A DNA stretch of 64,000 nucleotides from NCBI GenBank assembly GCA_025200525.1, contig CM045762.1, forward strand, positions 23,811,374 through 23,875,373, written 5' to 3'. Of this stretch, positions 22,800-33,137 are shown in pieces. The DNA comes from Camellia lanceoleosa (Eukaryota; Streptophyta; Magnoliopsida; Ericales; Theaceae). How positions within the stretch are numbered: the first letter of the stretch is position 1; every line of letters begins with the position of its first letter. The position numbers and the translations under genes were made by a program. The notes beneath the pieces were generated by a model that was given only the letters and a program-made list of their open reading frames with translations, was not told the DNA's origin and made no database searches.

Positions 22800-23190
22800 C
22801 TTTAGTTTGATTTTAATTGATTTTTTAAAAATTTTAAGTTTTTTATTTTTTGTATTTTTTTTTGTTTTACATAATATCTTTTAAACTTTTAAATAGATAT
22901 TTTTATTTTATAAATATACATAACTTAGATATATTTAAAAAATAAAATATTTATGAAAAATATTTTAAAATTTAAAAAAAACAAAACAATACAAAAATAT
23001 ACTGAATTTTTATATTTTTTTATATTTGATGAATTTATAAAAGTTTTTCTATAAATATTATAGTTTTTAAGTTTATCTAAATTAGGTGTATCTAAAAAAT
23101 AAATAAATTTTTTTAAAAATTTTAAATTTTTTGACTACAAACAAAATAAATAAATAAAAACTCAATTTTATAAAAGTTAACTTAATTTTC
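22800..23190. repeat. AT-rich repeat related to the element at 5009-5420
   Basis: Shares the order TTTTAAG..., TTAGATATATTTAAAAAATAAAATATTT, ATACTGAATTTTTATATTTTTTTATATTT and AGGTGTATCTAAAAA with the MITE-like element of copies A and B. Ends are poorly defined. Confidence 0.55.
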
Positions 23191-23275
23191 TGAAATGCTA
23201 GAGTGATACGTGTGATATGCATTTTGGTAAAGAAAAATTACTAGGGTAAAACTGGAAAAATATTATGATGTGCAT

Positions 23276-23551
23276 CCCTTCAGGTCATGTTTGATTCCTA
23301 AAATTAATAGTGAAGTATTAATAATCCTATTAAATTAGTATGGTATTCACTATATCCAATTGGAATAATATCTATTGGATTAATAATCCCACCCCTACCC
23401 CATTACTAATAATCCTACAAATTTGTTGGATTAATTATCCATTTGATTAATAATCCTAAACCAAAATGTTAAACAAACATAGGATACTTGGACCCACGCA
23501 TTAATAATCCCAATCCCATGCTCTAATCCACCAATCAAATATGCCTTAGGG
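23276..23551. mobile_element. MITE with TGCAT target duplication
   Basis: The termini CCCTTCAGGTCATGTTTGATT and AATCAAATATGCCTTAGGG are inverted repeats with a few mismatches. TGCAT flanks the element on both sides (23271-23275, 23552-23556). The interior is made of repeated TTAATAATCC / GGATTATTAA phrases. 276 bp, non-coding. Confidence 0.75.
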
Positions 23552-24360
23552 TGCATATCATATTCATCCTATTACAAAATATATAATTTTATTATAAAAT
23601 TTTATAACATTAATCACAAAATGTATAATTTAAGTCACAAATTGGCGTAACAAAAATATTGTAACTAAACCACAAATTTTTGCAATATCAATTACAAAAT
23701 TTTAAACATTTTATTCGTTAATTTAAAATGAGATTATGCATTTTATAATTATTATTACGTAATTTTATAATAAAATTATAATTTTTTGTTATAGGATATA
23801 TATGTTATGCACACCATAAGATCTCCGGTAAAATTGATATGATCTTGATAATTTGACTGTCATTTTCGTTTTGTAATTTTGTCTTCATAATTATGATTTT
23901 ATGAATTTTGTTTTTCATAATGTGCCTACTTACGCAAAATTGATAACATTGTTAAGAAATATGACACAAATTAAACATAAAATAATCTATTCAAATTGAA
24001 CCTGGACTCCTCAATCACATTGAAGAGAGTTAGTAGACTATTTTTAACCTTTGATTTTAATTTAAATTTTAGAAAGACATACCAATTAGGCTAAATTAAA
24101 ATAGGTACCATTGTTGCAATTTTAAAATTGTTACACAGTATTATTGGCACGTTAGCTCTACCGTAAAACATTTAATAAATTTTTATGCTATGTTTGGTTA
24201 GAAAAAAAAATTTTAAAAAACTTGAAAATAGAAAGGAAATGAGGTATAGAACTAAATAAAATATAAATATATTTTATTCACATTTTAATTACCTTTTTTT
24301 TTCTTTTTTTTCAAATCTCTTCTCAAATTCCTCAACCCAACACAATTATAGGGTCTCAAA
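23552..24360. other. Gene-less AT-rich stretch
   Basis: Rich in TTATAAAATT-type sequence. At about 24187-24345 there is a small element-like block with ends ATGTTTGGTT and AACCCAACACA, weakly inverted. No gene. Confidence 0.4.
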
Positions 24361-24437
24361 TTTTTCGAGAGAGAGAGAGATGGGTGTTTTGTGTGGGTGC
24401 TGGTTATAGGCAGACATGGGTAGATACTGGGTTGCTG

Positions 24438-24508
24438 GGGAGGGAGATCATGCCCTGCAGAAGAATGATTGGGATTTGTGCAAATACAAAATTGATGATC
24501 TCCTTCCC
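24438..24508. other. Stem-loop with a 14-bp stem between GA and CT runs
   Basis: GGGAGGGAGATCAT (24438-24451) pairs with ATGATCTCCTTCCC (24495-24508) over 14 positions with one G-U pair and a 43-nt loop. It sits between a GA run (24367-24380) and CT/GA runs (24517-24603). It could be a small-RNA precursor or another structured transcript. I recognise no known miRNA, and pairing does not extend well outward. Confidence 0.4.
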
Positions 24509-24884
24509 ATTGATTCTCTCTCTCTCTCTCTCATCCACCTCCACCTAGAAAGTGCTTTGATTCCTATCGGGGAGAGAGAGAGGGAGAGAGAGGGAGAGAG
24601 AGGTTGGCTGGGGACCATTTCACAAGTGCTAGTAGTTCTTCTACTCTCCATGCCTTGTGTTGTCTGGTCTTGAATAGTTTTCTCGCGCCATAGACACAGC
24701 AACACCATGGGTCCAACCAAAATGCTGCTCTACAGGATTATAATGTATCATGCTCTATTTGTTTCCATTAAGAAAAAAAAAAAAAAATTACGTTCTTTTT
24801 AGTATTTGGTACAATAAAAAAAAAAAAGTTAATGAAAAATATATTTCATTATGGACACACAAAAAAAAAAGGACTTTCTTTTAC

Positions 24885-25035
24885 AATGTGTTTGATTGGG
24901 AGATTTATGAAGAAATTTGAAAAGAAAAAGAAAAAAAAGTGTGTGAAACTATATGAAATGTAAGTATATTTAATTTACATTTCATCTACTTTTACCCATT
25001 CCTTTGCTTTCCAAATTCCCGTCAAACACAGCATT
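24885..25035. mobile_element. Short MITE-like palindrome
   Basis: The ends AATGTGTTTGATTGGGAGATTT and AAATTCCCGTCAAACACAGCATT are inverted repeats with a few mismatches. About 151 bp, AT-rich interior with ATGAAATGTAA/TTACATTTCAT. No coding capacity. Confidence 0.55.
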
Positions 25036-25593
25036 AAGTGTTATACTGAAACAAACAGATGAAATTAGCCCCAATAATGCTAGATGCTCTCACAACTGCA
25101 ATCACAAAGTCATCAAACCCACCAAAATTAATCTACAGGTTGCTATAAACCGCAAGGTCAGCTTTACCATTTTTTTTTTTACCTTATTTGTAAATTCACA
25201 CAAGAAAATGTCATGCATACACGTAACATTTATCATATAAATTTATAAATGACATACAATGACAAAAGATTACAAAATTTATCCAATAGTAAAATATCAT
25301 TTTCCTTATAAAATATAAAATAAAAAATTATCGTCCATGATCTGTGAAGATAGTTGGTTCCTAGTGGTTGCTAAAAGGAAACCAGGGTATGTGAGTAACT
25401 GTTAGTTCGGCTTTATGCAACTTCTGTGAAACCTTATCTACTTCTCGCAAACTTGCCAAATATCACCCCAACCCCCTCTTCCCCTCTTGTCTGTTCTTCT
25501 ACCCACATACAGATTTAGAGAGAGAGAGAGAGAGCATATCTCAGTTCAGATTCATATCTATACAGTAATCTCCTCCAGGCACTACTGCATTGA

Positions 25594-25665
<72 letters not shown>

Positions 25666-26880
25666 TAGCATTCACACCTTCCGGACCACTTTCTCGTACA
25701 AGTTCTACACACCCCAAGCAAGCATTTTATGGGCAAACAATATCAAATATAAGGCAGTGCCCAGAATAAATCTAGGCCCTTCAGAGAAGTCTCAGAGAGA
25801 ACTATTCTCACATGTATATCCATGTGGTTTCTTTAATAACAATTTACTATTTACTATTATTTATTTATATAAGATCGTACATTTGGCTGCTGCTGCTTCT
25901 TCTTCTTCTTCTTCTTCTACTATGTATGTATGAATAACACAAACAAACAAAAAGGAGTCTCTGTCAGACTGCTCCTTTATGTGTTTGTACCACCAAATAA
26001 AAGACGGAAAATAACAAAATCTCAGAGGTCTCTCTGCCCTGCAAAGCAAAGATATATGTCCCACAGATGTCTGGCCCTCTCTGGGGATCACAGCCTAGAG
26101 GGGTTTCTGCTGCTTCATTTTTTTAATTGGTGAACATTTGGCATTACCATGAGAGATAGGTCTAGATTATCTATAAGCTAAAAATTCTACCATGTTTCGC
26201 ATATGATAAATAGTGGGATAAGATTCTTTTGAGATAGAAATTATCGGGTATTTTTGATTCACAATTAATGACTCGGGATAAGTTATTTCTGGGCTCGTTT
26301 GTCACGCACATGTAAGATTAACGTCTTCCAGGTGGTTATCCCAAAATAAGACTTTCATCACAAAATGGCTGGTTTATCCAAATATCGCATCATGTCTTAT
26401 TGCTGAATGACTTCTCTCATCTTATCCTATTCGAGGCATGACCTATTTTGATTTTTTCACAATGTAAGGCGACCTAAATCTTAATTAATTTATTTATTTT
26501 ATTTTTTTGTGGAAGTAATCAACCTCAAGCTTCTTTGCTGGCCAAGATCATTTATGATTATGTACATACACCAATTATAGATTTGTACTCACTTGGGCAT
26601 TGGGGATTGATCAAACATGAAACACGAATGTCTGAAGAAACTGATAAGATAATTTGAGCTCAAGGTTTTAGAGTTTATGGTCAGCAATTGAACAAAGGCT
26701 CTATTGTTTTTCCAGCTATTAGTACGCATCATCATTATTGTTTATTTTACATTTTTCAATTTTTAATCAGATATCACAATGAAAACTTCATAAAATTGCT
26801 ACATTTACATTGTCAACTTAATAAATATTGAAAGAATATAATTTTAATTTATAAATTGAAAATGTTATATAACAAAATTC
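25036..26880. other. Gene-less stretch with microsatellites
   Basis: Apart from the simple repeats, 25320-26120 is somewhat more GC-rich and transcript-like (CT/GA-rich, TCTCAGAGAG phrases) but shows no open frame of recognisable protein. 26140-26880 is ordinary AT-rich DNA. Confidence 0.4.
25599..25664. repeat. Compound (CT)n(CA)n microsatellite
   Basis: About 34 bases of CT followed by about 32 bases of CA. A (GA)n run lies at 25517-25534 and a (TTC)n run at about 25898-25916. Open frames across them are low-complexity and were not called. Confidence 0.95.
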
Positions 26881-27337
26881 AGGATCACTTCCATCTTTCA
26901 AATCCAAGTAACTTACATATTTGACGTTGCTTTTGAATGCCACACTCTCAGGGGAGAATGAATGATGCACACAACATCCACTTTCCGGTGCAACAAGGCG
27001 GACTCTATGCATTTCTACCTCAAATGCCACTTCTGATAATGCAATTCTTATCCGGCCATTATGAGTTCCAACACAGAATGAAATGGTACACAATCAGGAG
27101 GGAAAGAAAGAGACAAAATCAGAGCTCTATACCTAAGTCACGGGAAAGGCCAAAGTTATTCTCTACCTCCCCTTTGATGATATTGTGAGAAACATACCTC
27201 ATGAAAATCGAACTCCGGATCTTGGGCTTTTGAGAATCATAAACATAGATCTTTGGCAAGGTAATTTCTCTCTGCTTGGGCTTTGTTCTAAATATTCCCT
27301 GAATACATCTCTCTCTCTGCAATAATTGGGCAAAAAT

Positions 27338-27371
<34 letters not shown>

Positions 27372-28636
27372 ACTATTGAATGCTAATGTTGCCAAATTTG
27401 AAAATCGCAACATATTCTGTGGTTTCCATTATATACTCCATTCCTTGTATAACTTCAATACCTTCTCCACTCTTTTTATATGAGATTCAGGTAATAATTT
27501 TGAATGACTAATTATTGATCATAGCGATTTCTTTGAATCTTCAAACTCTTGCCATCAAGTTCCACATGCTGATGGAACTGAACTTTTAAATCTAAGAGAA
27601 ATGCATCGTGAAGACTGTTCACTGAATATAATCTTAATGCCTCATAAGGGTCCCCAATAAACACATCTAAAAATCCTTTTTCAAGTGATTATGAAGAGTT
27701 AACCAGAGCCCAAAAGTAGGCCATGGCAGAAGTACCTTACTCTGCTAGCCAAAATAAGAATCCTATAACTAATGTTGTAATGCTATTCCCCAGGGCTTCT
27801 GTCCCATGATAAATTCATACAAGCGTTAGCCACCTTGAAACTATATCACATCCATATGTCCTATTTAAGTAAAATACATCAATTCCTAAGGATAGAAGTC
27901 AATAAGTAATTATTACCATCTAAATCCTGTAACAATACATCACCTAGTAAGTAGCATTTAAAAATGGTAGCGCCCAGTAAAATGGAAAAGCTATACGAGC
28001 AACTCTCAATATTTAATTTCAGAATACAAAACTTCACTGCTGAAAGAAGAAGAGAATTTATGCTCTATCAGAATAATTACATACCTAGATACTCTGCAGC
28101 GTTCATTTGGCAGAACTTACCAACCACTTATTGTGATGGATTGAGCTTTTGACTCGCAAACATAGCATCAATGAACCTCCTTCCATCCATGTTAAAAACC
28201 TAGACATACAAAAAACAAAATAATTAAGCCCACATGATACAACTTAGTCCGAATGCAAGTTGCAGATATATAAATATACACACTTTCTAAATAGAAAAAA
28301 TGAATCTCTGAAAACCATTAAACAATACTTGCATGACTGGCTAAATTCATACTTCTATCTTCCTCTCAAGTTTGTTGAGAACACAATTCCTTTCCAGATA
28401 TTCAACTTGCCGAAGGGGTTTAAATCATTAGCAAATACATGTTTCACTTTTTCTTGCTGCAGATATAGCTATGAGGACAAACGCCCCAGCAAAAAACATC
28501 ACCTGTTAATAGTGAAGAGAGGAAAAAAGTATATATCATGCGAGTCAGAGACTGCAGTATGCTAGTGGAAAAACAGCAGAAAATATGATGCAACTGGAGC
28601 CAACATAAAACATACAAACAACATCATAACATGTGA
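26881..28636 (-). other. Fragment of an unidentified multi-exon gene, cut by the assembly gap
   Basis: Several minus-strand segments look like exons. One lies from about 28502 downward (acceptor CTATTAACAG; hydrophobic FFAGAFVLIAISAA, like a membrane span). Another is 28121-28199 (strong acceptor TATGTCTAG, donor GTTG/GTAAGT; one frame reads MDGRRFIDAMFASQK). A third is 27512-27666. A fourth is about 27196-27320 (donor ATGAG/GTATGT; LPKIYVYDSQKPKI). A fifth is about 26910-27090 (donor TAT/GTAAGT). Frames and joins cannot be settled, and I do not recognise the family. Upstream exons would lie in or beyond the N gap at 28637. A (GA)n run occupies 27341-27368. Confidence 0.35.
27512..27666 (-). 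CDS. Candidate terminal exon, unknown protein
   Basis: A 155-nt open segment on the minus strand after an acceptor-like TTTTTAG, ending in TAA at 27512-27514. It reads as ordinary soluble protein (DPYEALRLYSVNSLHDAF, later QHVELDGKSLKIQRNRYDQ) with balanced composition, unlike the chance frames nearby. No homologue comes to mind. It may be the last exon of the gene fragment spanning 26881-28636, or be followed by an alternative 3' end further left. Confidence 0.35.
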
Positions 28637-28736
28637 NNNNNNNNNNNNNNNNNNNNNNNNNNNNNNNNNNNNNNNNNNNNNNNNNNNNNNNNNNNNNNNN
28701 NNNNNNNNNNNNNNNNNNNNNNNNNNNNNNNNNNNN
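28637..28736. other. Assembly gap (100 N)
   Basis: Exactly 100 N, the conventional size for a scaffold join of unknown length. Left of it is the unidentified gene fragment; right of it the sequence starts inside the RNase H region of a Gypsy element. The two copies of the 16-kb duplication are on opposite sides. Confidence 1.
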
Positions 28737-31490
28737 CTTGGTAAGTAGTCAATAAGCAATGAATGAGGGATGGATACATTGCCATTGACGAGCACCGCAG
28801 GTTAAATGCGCTCTACTGTTTCCTCTATGGCATTTCTATCCTTACTATTTCAAATTTCTTGATCTCTTCTGAGTTAGAAGTCTTGGTACTTAACCATCTT
28901 GTCATATTTTTTCTTCATAGTCGCGAATTTGGTTTACGATTTGTGAGTAACTATAAACTAATAGCTCGATGGCCTTAAGTAGAATCTTTGATTTGAGACA
29001 CGCAAAGTGCTTCGTAATACTGCTTCGTTGTTTTGATCTTTGAGAAGCCAAGGTTGATTAACGCTCACAACTAGGCCATCTACCGTGAATGAGGACTATA
29101 CTGGAAGTCTGCTTAAATGCGGATTGGATATGAAATCTACAAGAGCTTCCCGTCTCTCCAACGAACAACTTCAACAAGTGAAGGGTCAGAGATGATGCCG
29201 TGGGATCAAAAGTCATTGTTTCTTCAAGGTCCATAACTAACATCGCTTCGCTATTTAGTTATTTTGAAGTCTTTTGTTTGTTGTTGAGTCTTGGCTTGGT
29301 GTAGCATAGTTCCTTGTTTATGCGTTCTTTACTCTGGTACATCTTGGGAGTCGTGAGTATCTGTACTAGAGTTTAACAATGGCATCCTTCTATCCCTAGT
29401 TTGGTTATATCGGTCGGTCATTAGCATGAGGAATATATATTGACTTCACAGGATAAATTTTTGCTGACAAAATGCACTTAAAGCTTAGGCCTATAGCAGT
29501 TACGAGGTTGAACTTGATGTCAGGTAATACGACTCTCGCCGCCCAAAAATTCGCCCGAAGGATTAAACTCTCTCCAAACAAAAAGCTTTTTTATACAGGA
29601 AAACGCTCAGAGAGGATCGACTATGGTATGGTAATGAAAGTAGTGCTTGACAACTTCCTTGAGGCCATCATTAAGAGCCAAGGCCGATTTTTCCAAAGGT
29701 GGTAAGTTCCTTTGTTTCGCTACCACAGAATGTCTTGCTAACATAAAAGATGGGCAGATGTTGGATTCCTTCCAAGATACCAATATCTGCTAATTACATG
29801 CTAAGAGATCGCTAGGTACAGGAAAAGTTCTTCTCCTGTATCGGGTGACAAGCAAAGGGTGGAGAAGACATGTATTCTTCAAACTTTACCCAGAGATGCT
29901 GGTCGCATTCTTTTCATCCCACTCGAACTTGGCTTTTAATGCTTGAAAAATGGTTCGAAGTCTGGCCCGATTTAAGCTAATGAATCGGTTGAGTGCACGG
30001 CCATGCCGGAGATGCTATACTTCTTTTTAATCGAGTTAGGCCTTTCCGCATCCTTGATAGCTTTGATCACGAAGGGGTCCCTCTATACCTCGGTTGGTTA
30101 CTGTGAAGCCTAGGAATTTTCCAATCTCACAATCGAACGCCAAGACTTAGATGCATTATAAAGCGCCAACTTGTGCCTATTCAAAACTGGAACATTTCAC
30201 TCCTAGGTCCCTTAGATGGTCGTTTCATCCTTGCTCTTGACCACCATGTCATCAATAAGCCTCCATTGTTCTCGCCTAACAACTACTCAAACATCTTGGT
30301 GACCATTCTAGGAATATTGCCTCAAGGTTTTAGGCCAAAAAGGCATGACTCAGAAAATATGCCAGATCCTCTTGGACTTGTAAGAAGGACGTGGACCTCT
30401 CCCTGGTTCTGTTTGTATAAGCGATCGATGGTAGCCTCTTAGACGATCAAGAAAGCTGAAGTCGACAGTTCCACACGTTAGGTCTACCAGTTGATCTATC
30501 CGTAGGAGAAGTCAATTTGGGCATGCTTTGTTGTCGATCGCCCTTTATAGTCGACGCAGACATCGCCATTTATTTGGCCATTTCTTGGCACCACGCATCG
30601 TTGGAAATCCATCCGTAGTGCACTCGATAGCTCTGCCTCTAGCGCATTTCCTACTTCTTCCGCTTACTATCTCTAAGGCAAGGGAGGTCGATTCCTACGA
30701 GTGCAATCAATGATTGGTCCGGGCGGATTGGATGGACATTGAGTTGGTGACAGATGAAGTTTGGATCAATGCATGGTATGTCATAGGGTGTTCAGCGAAC
30801 ACTTCGATGTTAGAGGTCAAGAATTTCAAGACCTCTAATCTCTCGGCCGACAACAACGAACCGAAAGGTAAAGAACTTATCCGAGTTTTTCATCTATTCT
30901 TACCTCTACCAAATCTTCCACCGCTTTTTGATTAGTCGCTTTTGCTTAACATCTCAGCAATTACCATTGTTCTCAAGTTCTTCCACCGAATGAATATATC
31001 CTTTGCGTGTGTCGCCATTATCATCGACAAAGCATTGCTTGACATAATTTGGTCTCCAAAGACCTCTTCAATTACCCCCGCTCGGTTGGGAATCAGACAT
31101 TACTTGATGATAGGATGAAGTTACCGCTCACATGGCATGCGTAATGTTCTTCCCAAGATTATGTTGTAGTGGAAGGACCTTCAACACCAATTCCACTTGT
31201 TTTGGTTACATTTCCGCCTGACCGAAGGATAATCTTGCCGATCGCCACTACGCATTGAGTTGATCCAATCAGTGAGGACACACTGGTGCCAAGTCTTTGT
31301 CCTCCAATTTCAGGCTTGTTTGAAGGTGTCAGAGTACATTATCTCATACGAGCTACCTCGTCGATCAAAATCCGCTTGATGTCAAAATCCTTGACTCAGA
31401 GTGACCACCAAGGCATCATTGTGAGGGCAATATATCCTCGCCAAGTCTTTATCTCGAAAAGGATATGACGCTCAGGGCCTTTGTTTCTCC
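28737..31490 (-). pseudogene. Gypsy pol remnant (protease, RT, two RNase H)
   Basis: Recognisable pieces in several frames. Protease: NDALVVTL, then DFDIKRILIDE and GSS with the active-site pattern (31310-31410). RT: VCVDY (about 30545), IDQLVDLT (about 30490), a damaged MPFGLKNAG-type block (about 30335) and IDDMVVKSKDE (30225-30260). After it come LNRFIS (about 29985) and LSPPLLV (about 29865). RNase H: VYYVSKTF-like and EKSALAL segments (29660-29750). Second RNase H: LKLFVG at about 29180 and YS.SQIVNQI near 28950. The reading frame changes repeatedly, so no functional protein is possible from this sequence as given. Confidence 0.85.
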
Positions 31491-31699
31491 CTTTTGATGG
31501 TAGGTTGAGCACTTAGTACCTCCCTTAAGTGCTCAACACTCTTCTTGATTGTTCCTCCGAGCTCACATATATCCGCCAGTTCACATACTCTATGTATCAC
31601 ATTGATCACGCCTTGAGGTAGGGCGCCGATTAGCATTTCGCTCGGGTGGTTGTCATTCTGGGGCTCGCGCTACCTCCTTTAATGTATTTGTCCAGTGAC

Positions 31700-32700
31700 C
31701 CACGCCACCAACTTCTAGATGCTGTCTCAATGGTGTACAATTTTCAATGCGGTGCCCTTTTCTTTATGGAAGATGCACCGTGATCTTTCGTCGTAGTCCT
31801 TCTGAGCCTCTCCTAGCTTGGCAGGCCATCTGACGAAAGGTTCATCACAGATCTCGCTTAGAACCGTAGATTGGCTTTTTGAATACCGTGGTAATGGCGT
31901 GTGGACTCTCAACCATCTTTATCCCGTCTTCTCCGTTGTCTACCCCGCCTCATCCGCTTTTTGTTCGGACGTTTCTACCGCTGACCTTAGCCGCCAGCCT
32001 TTTTATCTCGCATCGCGATCGTGCTAGACTTTGCTTTAGCACGGGCGCCATCCTCTTTCACCCTAATGTGCTGGTGCACTCTTTCCATTAAGGCCTCCAT
32101 CGTTAGAGGTGGCGTCATAGTGATTGAGTCCCTTAGTCCGTTCCTCAACCGAAAGGCCCCTTTTATACTGTGCGATAGCGAGATTGGTAGGACAATCCCC
32201 AATCTGGTTGAAGGTCTCCCAGTAGCAACTATTGTAGGATCTAAGTGTCTCCTTGTCGCCCATGTCAATGGAGAGAAGCTAGTCGATCTCCACTGGCGTT
32301 TTGGTGTTTGTTCTGAACCTTGTTACTTAACGCCCGCCAATTGCGCCTGTGAGGCTATGCCGTCTTCGAAGTTTTTTCGAACCAAGTCGTTTAGGTTGCC
32401 AAGGCTAGATGGGAAGAGGATGCACATCAAAAGCCTTCGCTGACGATATACCGCCATAACCCGCTAAGTGGCTCAGTGCATATAGGGATACATTTTTCCT
32501 CGCACGTGGTGAATTTGGGCCGAGGAAGCTCAAGGTAAGGGCGCTGCTGATTGCCTAACGAATCTGGCGAGGTCTGCGCCTCGCTAATGCTTTTGTCTGT
32601 TGGTTCAGAGGCATGGCGCAGTAATGGCATTCCAACCTCAACGCTTCCATGCGTCCGATGAGCCAACCGGCAGGGCGATACCCGCGAGGGTCACACACCC
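31700..32700 (-). pseudogene. Gypsy gag remnant
   Basis: Frames with retrotransposon gag similarity: LPRPKFTTCEEKC (about 32500), ETLRSYNSCYWETFNQIGD followed by AIAQYKRGL (32150-32260), RLRNGLRDSITMTPPLTME ... RVHQHI (about 32060-32150), and VLSEICDEPFVRWPAKLG, then a CxFHxxxG zinc-knuckle-like piece (31740-31870). Adjacent pieces are in different frames. The order matches gag N-to-C on the minus strand and feeds into the protease block. Confidence 0.85.
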
Positions 32701-33137
32701 TATTATCCTCCTTCCATCGCGCCCTTTCTTCCAAAGACGGTCCGTAAGTCGGATGATCTGGCAACTCCGCCTACCTAGATGATGTCTAGTGCGTGTACGA
32801 GGGCCAATAGGTGCTTCGCCAAGATATAACCTCTTAGTCTCGCTTCGGACCTAGAGCAACGAGTCCCGGAGGTTCTCGATTGACTATTGCCCGCTCGAGG
32901 CTTCTACTTTCGCTTGTAATGGTGTGGTATGCCTACCACGGCCTTCGAGTGGCGACATGTCTTGCTTTAGCGCCTCTCTGTCGCCACTCATTTTCCCTTC
33001 ATCTCGGGCGCTCATAATCTCCATGTCCGCCATCCGTCATAATTACACTGCTCCATCTTTACGTCCTCCGTAATTTTAGGATCAATCCTCCGCCTTTGCT
33101 CGTCAAGATTTTAGAACGAGAGTGACAGGGGTCATAT

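Noticed and set aside
24416..24720. 85- and 90-codon frames on opposite strands
   Set aside because: Mostly Ser-Leu or Arg-Glu repeats from GA/CT runs. The underlying stem-loop is the more interesting feature.
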